Shown in pieces: positions 25,658-35,061 of a stretch of 64,000 bases of DNA. Source of the stretch: Nocardia wallacei (GTDB lineage: Bacteria > Actinomycetota > Actinomycetes > Mycobacteriales > Mycobacteriaceae); contig NZ_AP023396.1 of the NCBI RefSeq assembly GCF_014466955.1, positions 2,108,001 to 2,172,000 on the forward strand, in the 5' to 3' direction. The notes under the pieces are model-generated. The model did not search any database, was not told the DNA's origin, and saw only the letters and a program-made list of their open reading frames with translations. Every line of letters begins with the position of its first letter. Position 1 is the first letter of the stretch. The position numbers were made by a program, and so were the translations under genes.

Positions 25658-26098
25658 TCAGGCGGTCTGGGGGCGAGCGGTGGTGCCGAGGGCGCGCAGT
25701 GCGGCGGTGGTGGATCCGCCTTGTGGCAGCCAGGCGCGGGCGGCGAAGGTGGCCGCGGCGAAGAACAGGGGCATCGCCCATTTGTCGGGACCGTCACCGG
25801 CCGCCATGTGGGAGGTGGCGGCGCCGCCGTAGACGAAGACCAGCCCGGCGTAGGCCCATTCCTTCGTCCGGGGATGGCCGGGGGTCAGGATCGCGGCGAG
25901 CGCGGCGGTTTTCGCGACGCCGAGGATGGTGGCGAAGTAGAGGGGATAGCCGAGGTGGTCGAAGGAGTCGCGGACGTAGGAGATCCGGGCCAGATCCCAG
26001 TAGGCGCCGACGGCGGTTTCGGCGAGTACAGCGGTGACGGGGACACAGCGGGCGAGTTCGAGGCCGCGGGTGAGCATCGTGGCGGTGCGAGTGGACAT
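25658..26098 (-). CDS. DoxX-like membrane protein
   Basis: A 146-residue protein with four hydrophobic segments, of the DoxX/DoxX-like type (LGYPLYFATILGVAKTAALAAIL and EWAYAGLVFVYGGAATSHMAAGD). The role of the family is poorly defined, though links to membrane redox and oxidative stress are reported. It lies between the serine hydrolase and the CMD gene with short gaps, so all three should be one transcript. Confidence 0.8.
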   Translation of the reverse strand: MSTRTATMLTRGLELARCVPVTAVLAETAVGAYWDLARISYVRDSFDHLGYPLYFATILGVAKTAALAAILTPGHPRTKEWAYAGLVFVYGGAATSHMAAGDGPDKWAMPLFFAAATFAARAWLPQGGSTTAALRALGTTARPQTA

Positions 26099-26142
26099 GG
26101 TTGTGTCGCTCCTGACAGTGAGAGGGGGTGGTCGCCGAAGGG

Positions 26143-27315
26143 TCAGGCGGCGGTCGCGAGACCGGTGGCGGTCGCGGCGCGGTGCAAGGCGGCGGCGAGC
26201 CGGGCGTTCTCGGGGGCGTTGAAGGCGAAGGCAGCGCGGCGGCGGGTGTAGCCGTAGGTCAGGCCGCTGTGCGGGTCGGCGAATCCGTCGGAGCCCGCGG
26301 AGCCGGTGTGCCCGAAGGCGTGTGCGCCCAGGAAGGGATACAGCAGGGATTTGGCTTCGAAACCCAGCGTGTAGGCGGCGCGATCCCCGCGCACCAGATC
26401 CGGACCGGGAGAATGGATCGCGGAAATGGTGGCGATGGTTTCCAGGGACAGCAGCGGTTCCCGGTCGTCGATGCCGGTGGTGGCTGCCGCGTACATCGCT
26501 GCCACGCCGTGCGCACTACCGACGCCGCCGGCCGAGCCCTGGCCCAGGCGACGCAGTTTCGTGTTGTTGGGCAGGGCCATGACGTCGAGGGCGGTGAAAC
26601 CGCGGGCGTTGAGGTTGTAGGAGATACCCGCGATCCCGTGCGGGTTGGGTGAGTTCGCGGCGAAGGCCGCTTCCATCTCCGGCGTGGCCCGCCAGGGCAG
26701 GATCGGCAGATAGCGGTGATCGAGTTCGGCAGGCAGGCCCAGGTACACATCGAGTCCGTACGGTGCGCGGATCCGGCGCTCGAAGTGCTCCTGGATGGTG
26801 CTGCCGGTGACCGCGCGCACCACCTCGCCGATGATGGCGTAGGTGACGAACCCGCCGTAGCCGTGCGTCGACCGCGGTTCGAAGAAGGGCCGCTGGCCCA
26901 CCAATCGTTCGGCGACAACCCGTTCGTCGGCGAGTTCGTCGACGGTGAAACCACCGTCGACCCCTACTACCCCGGATCTGTGTACCAGCACGTCACGCAC
27001 GGTGATGCGATCCTTGCCCGCTGTGGCGAACCGTGGCCAGTAGTGGGCCACCGGCCGGTCGACATCGAGGACCCCGTCCTGCAACAGCAGCGCCACCACC
27101 AGCCCGGCCGCGCCCTTGCTCGTGGAATGCAAACCCGTCAGGGTGGTGCCGGACACCGCGCGTCCGGCCCACAGGTCCACCACCTTCCGGCCCCGCACGA
27201 ACGCGGCCAGCTGCGCACCCGATTCCCCGTTCTCTTCGGCGACGACGGCGGCGAACTCGGCGCGCACCTGCTCGTATCCGTCGGCGACGGTGCCGTGTAC
27301 TTCGATCGCTTCCAC
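26143..27315 (-). CDS. Serine hydrolase of the class C beta-lactamase/EstB family
   Basis: A 390-residue esterase-type serine hydrolase. HSTSKGAAG holds the SxxK nucleophile/base pair (residues ~83-86), YGGFVTYAIIGE provides the Tyr motif, and FGHTGSAG replaces the KTG. There is no signal peptide, so it is probably cytoplasmic, like many EstB-type esterases. First gene of the operon driven by the candidate ECF41 promoter at 27407-27432. Confidence 0.88.
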   Translation of the reverse strand: MEAIEVHGTVADGYEQVRAEFAAVVAEENGESGAQLAAFVRGRKVVDLWAGRAVSGTTLTGLHSTSKGAAGLVVALLLQDGVLDVDRPVAHYWPRFATAGKDRITVRDVLVHRSGVVGVDGGFTVDELADERVVAERLVGQRPFFEPRSTHGYGGFVTYAIIGEVVRAVTGSTIQEHFERRIRAPYGLDVYLGLPAELDHRYLPILPWRATPEMEAAFAANSPNPHGIAGISYNLNARGFTALDVMALPNNTKLRRLGQGSAGGVGSAHGVAAMYAAATTGIDDREPLLSLETIATISAIHSPGPDLVRGDRAAYTLGFEAKSLLYPFLGAHAFGHTGSAGSDGFADPHSGLTYGYTRRRAAFAFNAPENARLAAALHRAATATGLATAA

Positions 27316-27406
27316 TGTGCTGTTCCCTTCGATTGCTGCCGAGGTGGCTCACGCGGCGGGAGGTCTTCCGCTCCGACGTTCGCCGCGATTCGTCTTCTGG
27401 CGCACT

Positions 27407-27432
27407 GACGGACGGCGGTGAGTAAACGTGAC
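27407..27432 (-). promoter_or_regulatory. Candidate ECF41-type promoter for the hydrolase-DoxX-CMD operon
   Basis: Read on the minus strand: GGTCACGTTT, with GTCAC followed by exactly 17 bases and then CGTC (27410-27407). ECF41 sigma factors are known to recognise TGTCACA and CGTC. The same ten-base -35 block and spacing occurs upstream of the sigma gene on the plus strand. Confidence 0.6.
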
Positions 27433-27499
27433 CGCAGCGCCGAAAGCAGCAGATCAACGCGGGGGCCGCGCAGGGAGTAGGTCGCCGGAAACGGTTAGG

Positions 27500-27525
27500 G
27501 TCACGTTTCCCGTCGCCCGTTCGTC
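27500..27525 (+). promoter_or_regulatory. Candidate ECF41-type autoregulatory promoter of the sigma gene
   Basis: GGTCACGTTT at 27499-27508, GTCAC followed by 17 bases and CGTC at 27522-27525, 31 bases before the GTG start. Identical block and spacing to the divergent promoter 70-100 bases away. Confidence 0.6.
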
Positions 27526-27556
27526 ATCGGTACGGGACGAAACCGAGGAGGACCCC

Positions 27557-28438
27557 GTGCACGATGAGCAGTACCTGGCCGACCGATTCGAAGAGCACCG
27601 CACCCATCTGCGGGCGGTCGCCTACCGGATACTCGGCTCGCTCACCGACGCCGACGATGCCGTGCAGGAAGCGTGGCTGCGGCTGGCCCGCACCGATACC
27701 GGTGACGTCGGCAACCTCGGCGGCTGGCTGACCACCGTGGTGGGCCGGATCTGCCTGGATATGTTGCGCACCCGCAAGACCCGTCACGAAGAGCCCCTCG
27801 AGACCGAGCATCTGCCGGACCCGGTGATCGTCAGCGAAAGCACACCGGACCCGGAACATGAGGCGCTGCTCGCCGATTCGGTGGGGCTGGCGCTGCTGGT
27901 GGTGCTGGACTCGCTGAGCCCGGCCGAACGACTCGCCTTCGTCCTGCACGACATGTTCGCCATGCCCTACGAGCAGATCGCCCCCATCGTCGACCGCACT
28001 CCACAGACCGCGAAGAAGCTGGCCAGCCAAGCGCGCCGCCGCGTTCAGGGTATGACACCGGGACCCGATCCCGATCTGCCCCGTCAACGCCGTGTCGTGG
28101 ATGCCTTCCTCGCCGCCGCCCGCGGCGGCGACTTCGACGAACTCCTGCGACTCCTCGACCCCGACGTGGTGCTGCGCGCCGACGCCGGCGATGCCATGCG
28201 CGTGATCCGCGGCGCGGCCGCCGTGGCCGGGCAAGCGGAAACGTTCCAGCGCATGGCCACCCTCTGCACTACCCACCCGGCAGTGGTCAACGGCGGTACG
28301 GGACTGGTCAACACTCTCGAAGGCGCCCCGTTCTCCGTCATCGGCTTCACCGTCGCCAACGACCGCATCACCGCGATCGACATCCTCTCCGACCGCACTC
28401 GCCTGGCCCGCCTCGACCTGACCACGGTCCTGAATTGA
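27557..28438 (+). CDS. ECF41-type (SigJ-like) RNA polymerase sigma factor with SnoaL-like C-terminal domain
   Basis: A 293-residue sigma-70 family protein: region 2 (HLRAVAYRILGSLTDADDAVQEAWLRL, residues ~17-80), region 4 (LSPAERLAFVLHDMFAMPYEQIAPIVDRTPQTAKKLASQARRR, ~115-170) and a SnoaL/NTF2-like extension (~180-293). In ECF41 proteins the extension replaces a separate anti-sigma factor; none is encoded here. The DGGGR-type motif of the extension appears altered (RADAGDAMR). GAGGAGG five bases before the GTG at 27557 supports the start. Its neighbours, especially CMD, fit the ECF41 genomic context. Confidence 0.88.
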   Translation: MHDEQYLADRFEEHRTHLRAVAYRILGSLTDADDAVQEAWLRLARTDTGDVGNLGGWLTTVVGRICLDMLRTRKTRHEEPLETEHLPDPVIVSESTPDPEHEALLADSVGLALLVVLDSLSPAERLAFVLHDMFAMPYEQIAPIVDRTPQTAKKLASQARRRVQGMTPGPDPDLPRQRRVVDAFLAAARGGDFDELLRLLDPDVVLRADAGDAMRVIRGAAAVAGQAETFQRMATLCTTHPAVVNGGTGLVNTLEGAPFSVIGFTVANDRITAIDILSDRTRLARLDLTTVLN

Positions 28439-28915
28439 CAACCTCCTCCGGAAGCGAATCCCGTTGGGCGACTGAGCATTCCCTCGAGAGTGCCGAGAGT
28501 ATGCCAGAGTCGGTGTCGGGCCGGACTCGACAGCGAATAGTCCGCCCGGTTCACGTGGTCAGCACGGCCGGAACGGGTAGCACGGTGCCGGCGCGGCTTG
28601 CCGGATCGGCGCGACGGTCGAGGTCACGGCCGATCTTGTGCGAGCGGCCCCCGTACGCGCGTGGTGTGTCGAACCCCATGCTCGAACGCCTCACGCTGCC
28701 ATTTGCTGTTTCCACACACAGAGCGCGTCATGATGGGCACCGCACGGGACCGGTCCCGCGATGCCTATGCGGAAATCGCACTGGCGCACGGGACCGGCGG
28801 CAGGGTTCGGTGTGTGGGTGATGCGGTCACGGTGGTGGTGTGAGTGCGCCCGCGGGCCGCGCCCGGAGGACGTCGGAAGACCGCGTCTCCCGCGAAACGG
28901 CGCGGGCGCGGCCGG
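28439..28915. other. 477-base gap between the sigma gene and a small secreted protein gene
   Basis: No convincing gene: short open frames on both strands lack ribosome binding sites and family resemblance. The right end (28855-28913) holds a GC-rich hairpin. No tRNA cloverleaf was recognised by eye. Confidence 0.5.
28855..28913 (-). terminator. Possible terminator downstream of the small secreted protein gene
   Basis: GGCCGCGCCCG at 28855-28865 pairs perfectly with CGGGCGCGGCC at 28903-28913, with a 37-base loop, immediately beyond the stop of the minus-strand gene. The loop is long, so confidence is moderate. Confidence 0.4.
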
Positions 28916-29218
28916 TCAGCTGATGTACCAGTCGTAGACGGCGTTCTCCGGCGGATATCCGCGGTGCTCGCAGGTCCAGAATCCTCGTTCGACGCCGACG
29001 GACGGGGGCTGGGGAATCTGCTGTCCCTCATTTGCTTTGGTGCAGGGGATGGTGGGTTTGTCCGCTGGATGTAGCAGCGGGGCCACCGCGGCGGGTGCGG
29101 TGATCGCGCGGGTGCCGCCGGGTGTGTGCGCCGCGGCGGGGCCGGCCGCGCCGGAGATGAGCGCGACGAGTGCCGCGAGCGAGCCGATGGTAGCGATCAC
29201 GGCGGAGCGTGGGTTCAT
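28916..29218 (-). CDS. Small secreted protein of unknown function
   Basis: A 100-residue protein with a clear Sec signal peptide (residues 1-30, ending AAGPAAA-H). The mature part of about 70 residues is Pro-rich and has two Cys (TIPCTKAN and FWTCEHRG) that could form one disulfide, and ends YDWYIS. I do not recognise a family. It follows another secreted protein gene on the same strand by 51 bases. Confidence 0.75.
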   Translation of the reverse strand: MNPRSAVIATIGSLAALVALISGAAGPAAAHTPGGTRAITAPAAVAPLLHPADKPTIPCTKANEGQQIPQPPSVGVERGFWTCEHRGYPPENAVYDWYIS

Positions 29219-29269
29219 GATGTTCTCCTGTTGTCGTGCGGACCGAGGTGTGGGCCGTGAGCGGCCGTG

Positions 29270-29803
29270 TCAGCAGTTGTCTTTCCCGGCTTGGACATGC
29301 GCTGTCTCGCCGTCGTGGACCTGGTGGTACACCGGGCCGTAGACGCAGAGCGCACGGGGCTGGAGGGCGGATTCGACGGTGACGAACGCGCGCATGTGCG
29401 GGCCGATGTAGAAGCCGTCGGTGTCTTTGAAACCGGGGCCGAGCGAGGACGAGGTGGCGCCGGCATCGAGCAGGGTCGCCTGCATGCCGTCTGGGTCCTT
29501 GGTGGTCGACCAGTGGTCCCAGATCAGGGTGGCGGTATCGGGGTGCTTCTGGGCGTAGGTGTTCCAGTCGTCGCTGCCGGGCATCGTGAGCGGGGGATTC
29601 TCGCTGTCGGGCAGTGGCCGGTCCCAGTTGTTGAAAACGCCGATCTTGACGGCGCTTTCGTTGATGACGACACCGCACGGCGCCGGATCGTCGAGCTGCA
29701 GGCAGTGGCCCGGCGGCCCGGCCGACGCCGGAGCCGCCAGGACGATCCCGGCGCCGACGACGGCGGCGAACGCGGTGACCCAATGGTGTGTGGCTGTACC
29801 CAT
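29270..29803 (-). CDS. Secreted protein of unknown function
   Basis: A 177-residue protein with a signal peptide ending APASA-GPPG near residue 28. The mature protein has four Cys (GHCLQL, APCGVV, ALCVYG and a C-terminal GKDNC), consistent with two disulfides, and many aromatic residues. No known domain recognised. AAGGGATTT-type sequence precedes the ATG. With the downstream 100-residue protein it forms a two-gene secreted pair; a host- or surface-interaction role is possible but speculative. Confidence 0.75.
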   Translation of the reverse strand: MGTATHHWVTAFAAVVGAGIVLAAPASAGPPGHCLQLDDPAPCGVVINESAVKIGVFNNWDRPLPDSENPPLTMPGSDDWNTYAQKHPDTATLIWDHWSTTKDPDGMQATLLDAGATSSSLGPGFKDTDGFYIGPHMRAFVTVESALQPRALCVYGPVYHQVHDGETAHVQAGKDNC

Positions 29804-30163
29804 GATCAGTGAAATCCCTTTCTGGCCAGCGGGTTCCGTCGCGCGAAACGAGGTGGGCGCGAGGAGTCGTCCCGGCAGTGAACCAGGAGATCGCGGGGAC
29901 CGGTCCCGGACGACTGCGATTACGCTGCGCCCACCTCGGACAGCTGGCGGGCATAACCGGTGTGCCGGGGGCGCAGGTCGACAACCGAACTCGCGCAGTG
30001 GTTTTGCGCTGTCCCGAGACCGTCTCCGCGCGTTGTGGGCGGGCGCTACCGCCGGCCGCGACGTGCGCTGCGATCGCGCAGGCGTTGTTGCCCGGCCGAC
30101 CAGGATTCATGCCGGGCGGTAGCGCAGGAGGACAGATTCTTCGTTGAGCGAGGGAGCAGATCG
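29804..30163. other. 360-base divergent intergenic region
   Basis: Lies between the secreted pair (minus) and the unknown gene at 30164 (plus). It should hold both promoters. No gene, repeat or clear operator recognised. Confidence 0.4.
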
Positions 30164-30943
30164 ATGGCCGACGAGTTCGATCGGTTGCAGCGACAAGCAC
30201 TGGAATCGTGGCGACACGCGATGCGCGCGTACCAGAAGCTGGTGGAGACGCCGTCGGCGAATCGGCTCGCCCGGCGGATGGCGGCACCTCGGTTCGGGAG
30301 AGCGGCCAGCGCCGGCGAATCGGTGCTGTTCCGGTTGATCTGCACCGACCTCGACGCCCCGGCGCCGCGCTGTGCCTACGGCGAAATCGCGATGCGCCGA
30401 TCGGTCGTGGCGGCCGGCGTGACGGGCCGGATGATGTCGGAGGTCACTGTCAACGCGGCCCGAGCTGTGCTGTGGGCGTGGGACCGCCCGGAACTGACCA
30501 CTCTGGACCCGGTGCGGATCATGGCGTTGGCGGACCAGGATCCGGTGAGATCGCCGTTCGCGTTGGCCGACGGAACAGTCACCGTGTTCACCGGAGCGCG
30601 CCGGGTGACACTGGCGGCGCAGGCACGGTTGTTCCTGGCCGAACGGCTGATATCAACGCAACTACGGATCAAATCCGATTCGATGACCACAAGGCATCTG
30701 GACGCGACACTGGCGGCCCGGGACAAGTTCTACAGTTCCGACGAGTGGCTGGTATGGCATTGCCGGCTGGAATCGTGCCGGGCGATGGCCGCTCTGCCCG
30801 AGGCCATGACCCTGGCCACCGAAGCCCTGCGCATCTACGAAATCCTTGCCGGCCTCGGCACCGAGGTCAGCGGCGAGGAGCTGGATCGGACACGCGCACG
30901 GTACGACGCGGTGGTCAGCCGGATACCGCTCGATCTGCGATAA
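30164..30943 (+). CDS. Hypothetical protein
   Basis: A 259-residue, mostly helical soluble protein that I do not recognise. It is rich in Arg and Ala, starts MADEFDRLQRQALESWRHAM, and has no signal peptide, membrane segment or catalytic motif that I can identify. GAGGGAG about seven bases before the ATG at 30164 supports the start; the same frame is open further upstream but lacks plausible starts. Neighbours give no functional hint. Confidence 0.65.
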   Translation: MADEFDRLQRQALESWRHAMRAYQKLVETPSANRLARRMAAPRFGRAASAGESVLFRLICTDLDAPAPRCAYGEIAMRRSVVAAGVTGRMMSEVTVNAARAVLWAWDRPELTTLDPVRIMALADQDPVRSPFALADGTVTVFTGARRVTLAAQARLFLAERLISTQLRIKSDSMTTRHLDATLAARDKFYSSDEWLVWHCRLESCRAMAALPEAMTLATEALRIYEILAGLGTEVSGEELDRTRARYDAVVSRIPLDLR

Positions 30944-31138
30944 CCAGCGGCAGCTCCGGCGGGTCGTCGCCCCGCGTCATTCCCGCTCGGCGTTCTCATC
31001 AGCGCCTTGTCGTCGATCCAGGAATACAGACAGGTGATACACGTGTTGGAGATCGTGGGTAAATCGTAGAAAATTCGTGGAAGGCAGGGGTGGACCCCGA
31101 AGATGACCAGGTCAGCGGTGGGATAGGCTTTATCGGTC

Positions 31139-32368
31139 ATGAAGTCGGCTTTCCCGGGTCCGGTCGGTGCGGTGCCCAAGACGGTCTACCTCGATCACGC
31201 GGCCACGACACCCATGTTCCCTGGCGCGGTCGAGGCGATGACGGCTGCCCTGCACAGCGCGGGTAACGCGTCGTCGCTGCACGGTTCCGGGCGGGCGGCG
31301 CGGCGGCAGCTGGAGGAGGCGCGCGAGTCGATCGCTGCGGACCTGGGCGCGCGGCCCTCGGAGGTCATCTTCACCTCCGGCGGGACGGAGAGCGACAACC
31401 TCGGCGTGAAGGGGATCTACCGGGCGCGACGCGACGCCGATCCGCGGCGGAGCCGCATTCTGGTCAGCGCCGTCGAACACCACGCGGTACTCGATGCCGT
31501 CGAGTGGCTGGAGCAGCACGAGGGCGCGCGGGTCACACTGCTGGAGGTCGACGGGACGGGCACGGTGTCGCCGCGCACGTTGCGCGCGGCACTGTCCGAG
31601 CACGCCGCCGAGACGGCGCTGGTCACCGTCATGTGGGCGAACAACGAAGTCGGCACCATCCAGCCGATCAACGAATTGTCCGCTGTCGCACAGGAATTCG
31701 ACATCCCGATGCACAGCGACGCGGTGCAGGCCGCCGCGCAGCTGCCCATCGACTTCGGCGTCACTGGCCTGTCCGCGGCCAGTTTCGCGGGCCACAAGGT
31801 GGGCGGCCCGCACGGTATCGGCGTCCTGCTGCTGGGCCGGCAGGTGCCCTGCGTGCCGATGATCCACGGCGGCGGCCACGAACGCGACCTGCGGTCGGGC
31901 ACCTCCGACGTGCCCGGAGCGCTCGGCCTGGCCGCGGCGCTGCGCGAGACCGCGCGTGGATTGCCCACGCGCACAGAGGAATTGGTGCGGCTGCGCGACG
32001 ATCTGATCGCCGGGGTGCGGGCGGCGATTCCCGACGCCGTCCTCAACGGCCCGGAGGGTGTGCGCCGGTTGCCCGGCAACGTCCACTTCACTTTCCCGGG
32101 CTGTGAAGGTGATTCGCTGCTGATGCTGCTGGACGCCGCCGGGATCGAATGCTCCACGGGCTCGGCCTGCAATGCCGGGGTCGCCGCGCCCAGCCACGTG
32201 CTGCTGGCCATGGGGGTCGAGACTCGGCAGGCGCGCGGTTCGCTGCGATTCTCGTTGGGGCACACCACAACCGAATACGACATAGCGAGACTGCTGGAGG
32301 TGTTGCCGCCGGTGGTGGAGCGGGCCAAGGCGGCCGGACTGGCCGGTGCGAAAGGAGGTACGCGATGA
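31139..32368 (+). CDS. iscS: Cysteine desulfurase
   Basis: A 409-residue class V aminotransferase-fold PLP enzyme that takes sulfur from cysteine. The PLP lysine is Lys220 in [11 protein letters not shown] and the persulfide Cys344 lies in the loop STGSACNAG, as in IscS/NifS. It supplies sulfur to MnmA, encoded directly downstream with an ATGA overlap, for 2-thiouridine in tRNA, and possibly for Fe-S clusters. A TAGGCT hexamer nine bases before the ATG and no ribosome binding site suggest a near-leaderless mRNA. Confidence 0.95.
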   Translation: MKSAFPGPVGAVPKTVYLDHAATTPMFPGAVEAMTAALHSAGNASSLHGSGRAARRQLEEARESIAADLGARPSEVIFTSGGTESDNLGVKGIYRARRDADPRRSRILVSAVEHHAVLDAVEWLEQHEGARVTLLEVDGTGTVSPRTLRAALSEHAAETALVTVMWANNEVGTIQPINELSAVAQEFDIPMHSDAVQAAAQLPIDFGVTGLSAASFAGHKVGGPHGIGVLLLGRQVPCVPMIHGGGHERDLRSGTSDVPGALGLAAALRETARGLPTRTEELVRLRDDLIAGVRAAIPDAVLNGPEGVRRLPGNVHFTFPGCEGDSLLMLLDAAGIECSTGSACNAGVAAPSHVLLAMGVETRQARGSLRFSLGHTTTEYDIARLLEVLPPVVERAKAAGLAGAKGGTR

Positions 32369-33483
32369 GAGTGCTCGCAGCGATGAGCGGCGGTGTGGAT
32401 TCCGCCGTGGCGGCCGCCCGCGCGGTCGAGGCCGGTCACGAGGTGGTCGGCGTGCACCTGGCGCTGTCGGCGACGCCCGGAACCCTGCGCACCGGGTCGC
32501 GCGGCTGCTGCTCCAAGGAGGATGCCGGCGACGCCCGGCGCGCCGCGGATGTGCTCGGAATCCCTTTCTACGTCTGGGATTTCGCCGACCGCTTCAAAGA
32601 AGACGTGATCGACGACTTCGTCGCCGCCTACGCCGCCGGTGAGACCCCCAACCCCTGCCTGCGGTGCAACGAGAAGATCAAGTTCTCCGCGCTGGCGGAC
32701 CGGGCGGTGGCCCTCGGCTTCGACGCCGTCGCGACCGGCCACTACGCGCGACTCGAGAACGGCGTGCTGCGCCGGGCGGTCGATGCCGACAAGGATCAGT
32801 CCTACGTGCTGGCCGTGCTCACGGCCGAGCAGCTGAGCCGCGCCATGTTCCCGGTGGGCGACACCCCGAAGCCGCAGATCCGCGCCGAGGCCGCCGAGCG
32901 CGGTCTCGCCGTGGCCGACAAGCCCGACTCGCACGACATCTGCTTCATCCCCTCCGGCGACACCCGCGCGTTCCTGGGCGCCAAGATCGGTGTGCGGCCC
33001 GGCGCGATCGTCGATTCCGATGGCCGCAAGCTCGCCGAACACGAAGGGGTGCACGGCTTTACGATCGGCCAGCGCAAGGGGCTGGGACTGCCCGGGCCCG
33101 CGCCGGACGGCCGCCCGCGCTACGTCACCGAGATCGATCCCGATTCGGGTACCGTGCGCGTCGGCGGCGCCGAGGAGCTCGAGGTGTCCACGGTGCTGGC
33201 CGAGCGGCCGATCTGGACCTCCGGCGCCGCGCCGGACGGGCCGATCGAATGCGTGGCGCAGGTGCGCGCGCACGGCGGCACCGCGCCCGCGGTCGCGGAG
33301 GCGGTTGAGGGCGGGCTCGTGGTGCGGTTGCGGGAGCCGCTGACCGGGGTGGCCCGTGGCCAGGCCGTCGTGCTGTACCGCCCGGACGCGGCGGGTGACG
33401 AGGTGATCGGCAGCGGCACCATCAGCGGCACCGCCCGCGCCGAGGCCGATCTGGTGCGATCGGCGCCCGATTCGGCCCGCTGA
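32365..33483 (+). CDS. mnmA: tRNA-specific 2-thiouridylase
   Basis: A 372-residue MnmA/TrmU, which thiolates uridine 34 of Glu, Gln and Lys tRNAs. The PP-loop SGGVDS is at residues ~9-14, the catalytic Cys98 in PNPCLRCN, and the second Cys193 in DICFIPSGD. The ATG at 32365 overlaps the iscS stop and is preceded by AAAGGAGG. It pairs with iscS as in Rv3025c-Rv3024c. Confidence 0.95.
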   Translation: MRVLAAMSGGVDSAVAAARAVEAGHEVVGVHLALSATPGTLRTGSRGCCSKEDAGDARRAADVLGIPFYVWDFADRFKEDVIDDFVAAYAAGETPNPCLRCNEKIKFSALADRAVALGFDAVATGHYARLENGVLRRAVDADKDQSYVLAVLTAEQLSRAMFPVGDTPKPQIRAEAAERGLAVADKPDSHDICFIPSGDTRAFLGAKIGVRPGAIVDSDGRKLAEHEGVHGFTIGQRKGLGLPGPAPDGRPRYVTEIDPDSGTVRVGGAEELEVSTVLAERPIWTSGAAPDGPIECVAQVRAHGGTAPAVAEAVEGGLVVRLREPLTGVARGQAVVLYRPDAAGDEVIGSGTISGTARAEADLVRSAPDSAR

Positions 33484-33604
33484 GGGGCGTGCGCCGTAGG
33501 CTGTGGGTATCGCGTGCGGACGCGCGGTGAAGTCGACGTCCGCGGTCCGCGACGATTTCGCCGTGGCGACTCGCGGGTGTGGACATCACAATCGAACGAG
33601 CTGG

Positions 33605-34654
33605 ATGGTGCACGTGACGTCGGGTGAACAAGTAGTGCTGCGAGGCGGCATCGCGACCGGTGTCGGGTCCTGGCCCGGCACGGACGTGCGCGAGGCGGCG
33701 GCGACCATCGTCGGTGAACTCGGCAGCCTGCCGCACCTGGTCGAATTGCCCGGCCGCGGAGTAGGTTCCGACCTGATCGGGCGAGCCTCGGCGCTGCTGG
33801 TGGATATGCAGTTCGAGACCTCGACGCGCGCCTACCGGATCGCGCCGCGGCCCGGCTCGGTCTCGCGGCGCGCGTTCGATCTGCTGCGCACCGATCTGGA
33901 CGCGCTCGAAGAGGCTTGGGAGACAGCGGGTCCGGCGGGGACGGGCCGGTCGGTGAAGGTGCAGGCGCCGGGCCCGCTGACGCTGGCCGCGCAGGTCGAG
34001 CTCGCCAATGGGCATCGGGTGCTCACCGATCCCGGTGCGGTGCGCGATCTTTCGGCCTCGCTGGCCGAGGGCCTGGCCGAGCACGCCGCCGAGGTCGGCA
34101 AGCGGCTCGGCGCGAATGTCGTGGTGCAGCTGGACGAACCGTCGCTGACCGCGGTGCTCGACGGCTCCATCCGGGGGGCGAGCGTGCTGCACACGGTGCG
34201 TGCGGTGCCGGAGCCCGAAGCCCTGGACATCCTCGACACCGTCGTGACCGCGCCGGGCGTGCCGGTCCTCGTGCACACGTGCGCCGAACCGCCCGCGCTC
34301 GGTCTGTTGCGCCGAAGTTCGGCCGCCGCGATCGGTTTCGATATCGCCACGATCGGCTCCCGCGATCTCGACGGTGTCGGTGAGCTCCTCGACTCCGGCA
34401 AGTTCCTGGCCCTCGGACTGGTGCCGACCACCGCCCCGACCGGCCGGGTCACCTGGCGGGAGACGGCGGAGCCCGGCGTCCGGCTGATCGACCGCCTCGG
34501 CTTCCCCCGGCGTCTGCTGCGCGAGCGCGTCCTCGTCACGCCCGCTTGCGGCCTGGCGGGCGCCTCGCTGACCTGGGCCCGCCGCGCTCTCGAACTGGCC
34601 ACCGAGACCGCCCGGGTCTTCGCCCAGGAGCCGGAGTCGATCAGTTTCGAGTGA
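33605..34654 (+). CDS. MetE-like cobalamin-independent methionine synthase family protein (Rv3015c-like)
   Basis: A 349-residue UROD/MetE-superfamily barrel. GIATGVGSWPGTDVREA at the N-terminus, VQLDEPSL in the middle and VHTCAEPPALGLL are family features; about half the length of true MetE, so only the C-terminal-type barrel is present. Its reaction is unknown. A possible promoter (TAGGCT 33497-33502) would leave a ~95-base leader. An upstream in-frame start at 33503 exists but family similarity begins after 33605. It converges with a small membrane protein gene. Confidence 0.82.
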   Translation: MVHVTSGEQVVLRGGIATGVGSWPGTDVREAAATIVGELGSLPHLVELPGRGVGSDLIGRASALLVDMQFETSTRAYRIAPRPGSVSRRAFDLLRTDLDALEEAWETAGPAGTGRSVKVQAPGPLTLAAQVELANGHRVLTDPGAVRDLSASLAEGLAEHAAEVGKRLGANVVVQLDEPSLTAVLDGSIRGASVLHTVRAVPEPEALDILDTVVTAPGVPVLVHTCAEPPALGLLRRSSAAAIGFDIATIGSRDLDGVGELLDSGKFLALGLVPTTAPTGRVTWRETAEPGVRLIDRLGFPRRLLRERVLVTPACGLAGASLTWARRALELATETARVFAQEPESISFE

Positions 34655-34661
34655 CCGGCCG

Positions 34662-35030
34662 TCAGCCGCCGAAGTAGGGGCGGGCGCCCGGGTGACCCAG
34701 CTGCCAGTTCTGCGGTTTGCCCGGCGGATATTCGACCGGGATCTGATCGCCGGGGGAGGGCCACTGGTTCACGTCCCAGGCGAATCGGCCGTACACCGTC
34801 TCTCCGCCGACCGACGGCCCCGAAATCGTGCCGGTGATGGTCACGTACTGATTCCCCTGCGCGGCAGGCCGCGGACTGACCCCGGTCACGTGCAGTGTCC
34901 CCACCTCGGGCTGCGGGCGATTCCACCCCGAGCCGCCCCGAGCCGCGCCGCCGCCCCGACCGCGCCGATACGCCATGACCAGCGCCACGAGCACCACGAC
35001 AGCGGTCACCAGGAACGCGATCTCCACCAT
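34662..35030 (-). CDS. Small membrane-anchored protein of unknown function
   Basis: A 122-residue protein with one N-terminal transmembrane helix (residues ~4-20), a Gly/Arg-rich linker and a soluble beta-rich part (~45-122) with Trp and Pro (AWDVNQWPSPGDQIPVEYPPGK). Topology suggests anchoring with a short periplasmic N-terminus. Not recognised. It lies 31 bases downstream of the AAA ATPase gene, so the two may be co-transcribed. Confidence 0.7.
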   Translation of the reverse strand: MVEIAFLVTAVVVLVALVMAYRRGRGGGAARGGSGWNRPQPEVGTLHVTGVSPRPAAQGNQYVTITGTISGPSVGGETVYGRFAWDVNQWPSPGDQIPVEYPPGKPQNWQLGHPGARPYFGG

Positions 35031-35061
35031 GCCACCATGCTATGCGGGCATCGGTGCGTGC

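Noticed and set aside
28435..28843. Plus-strand ORFs of 80-130 codons in the 28.4-28.9 kb gap
   Set aside because: No ribosome binding site or -10 at a suitable distance, and composition is unlike a folded protein.
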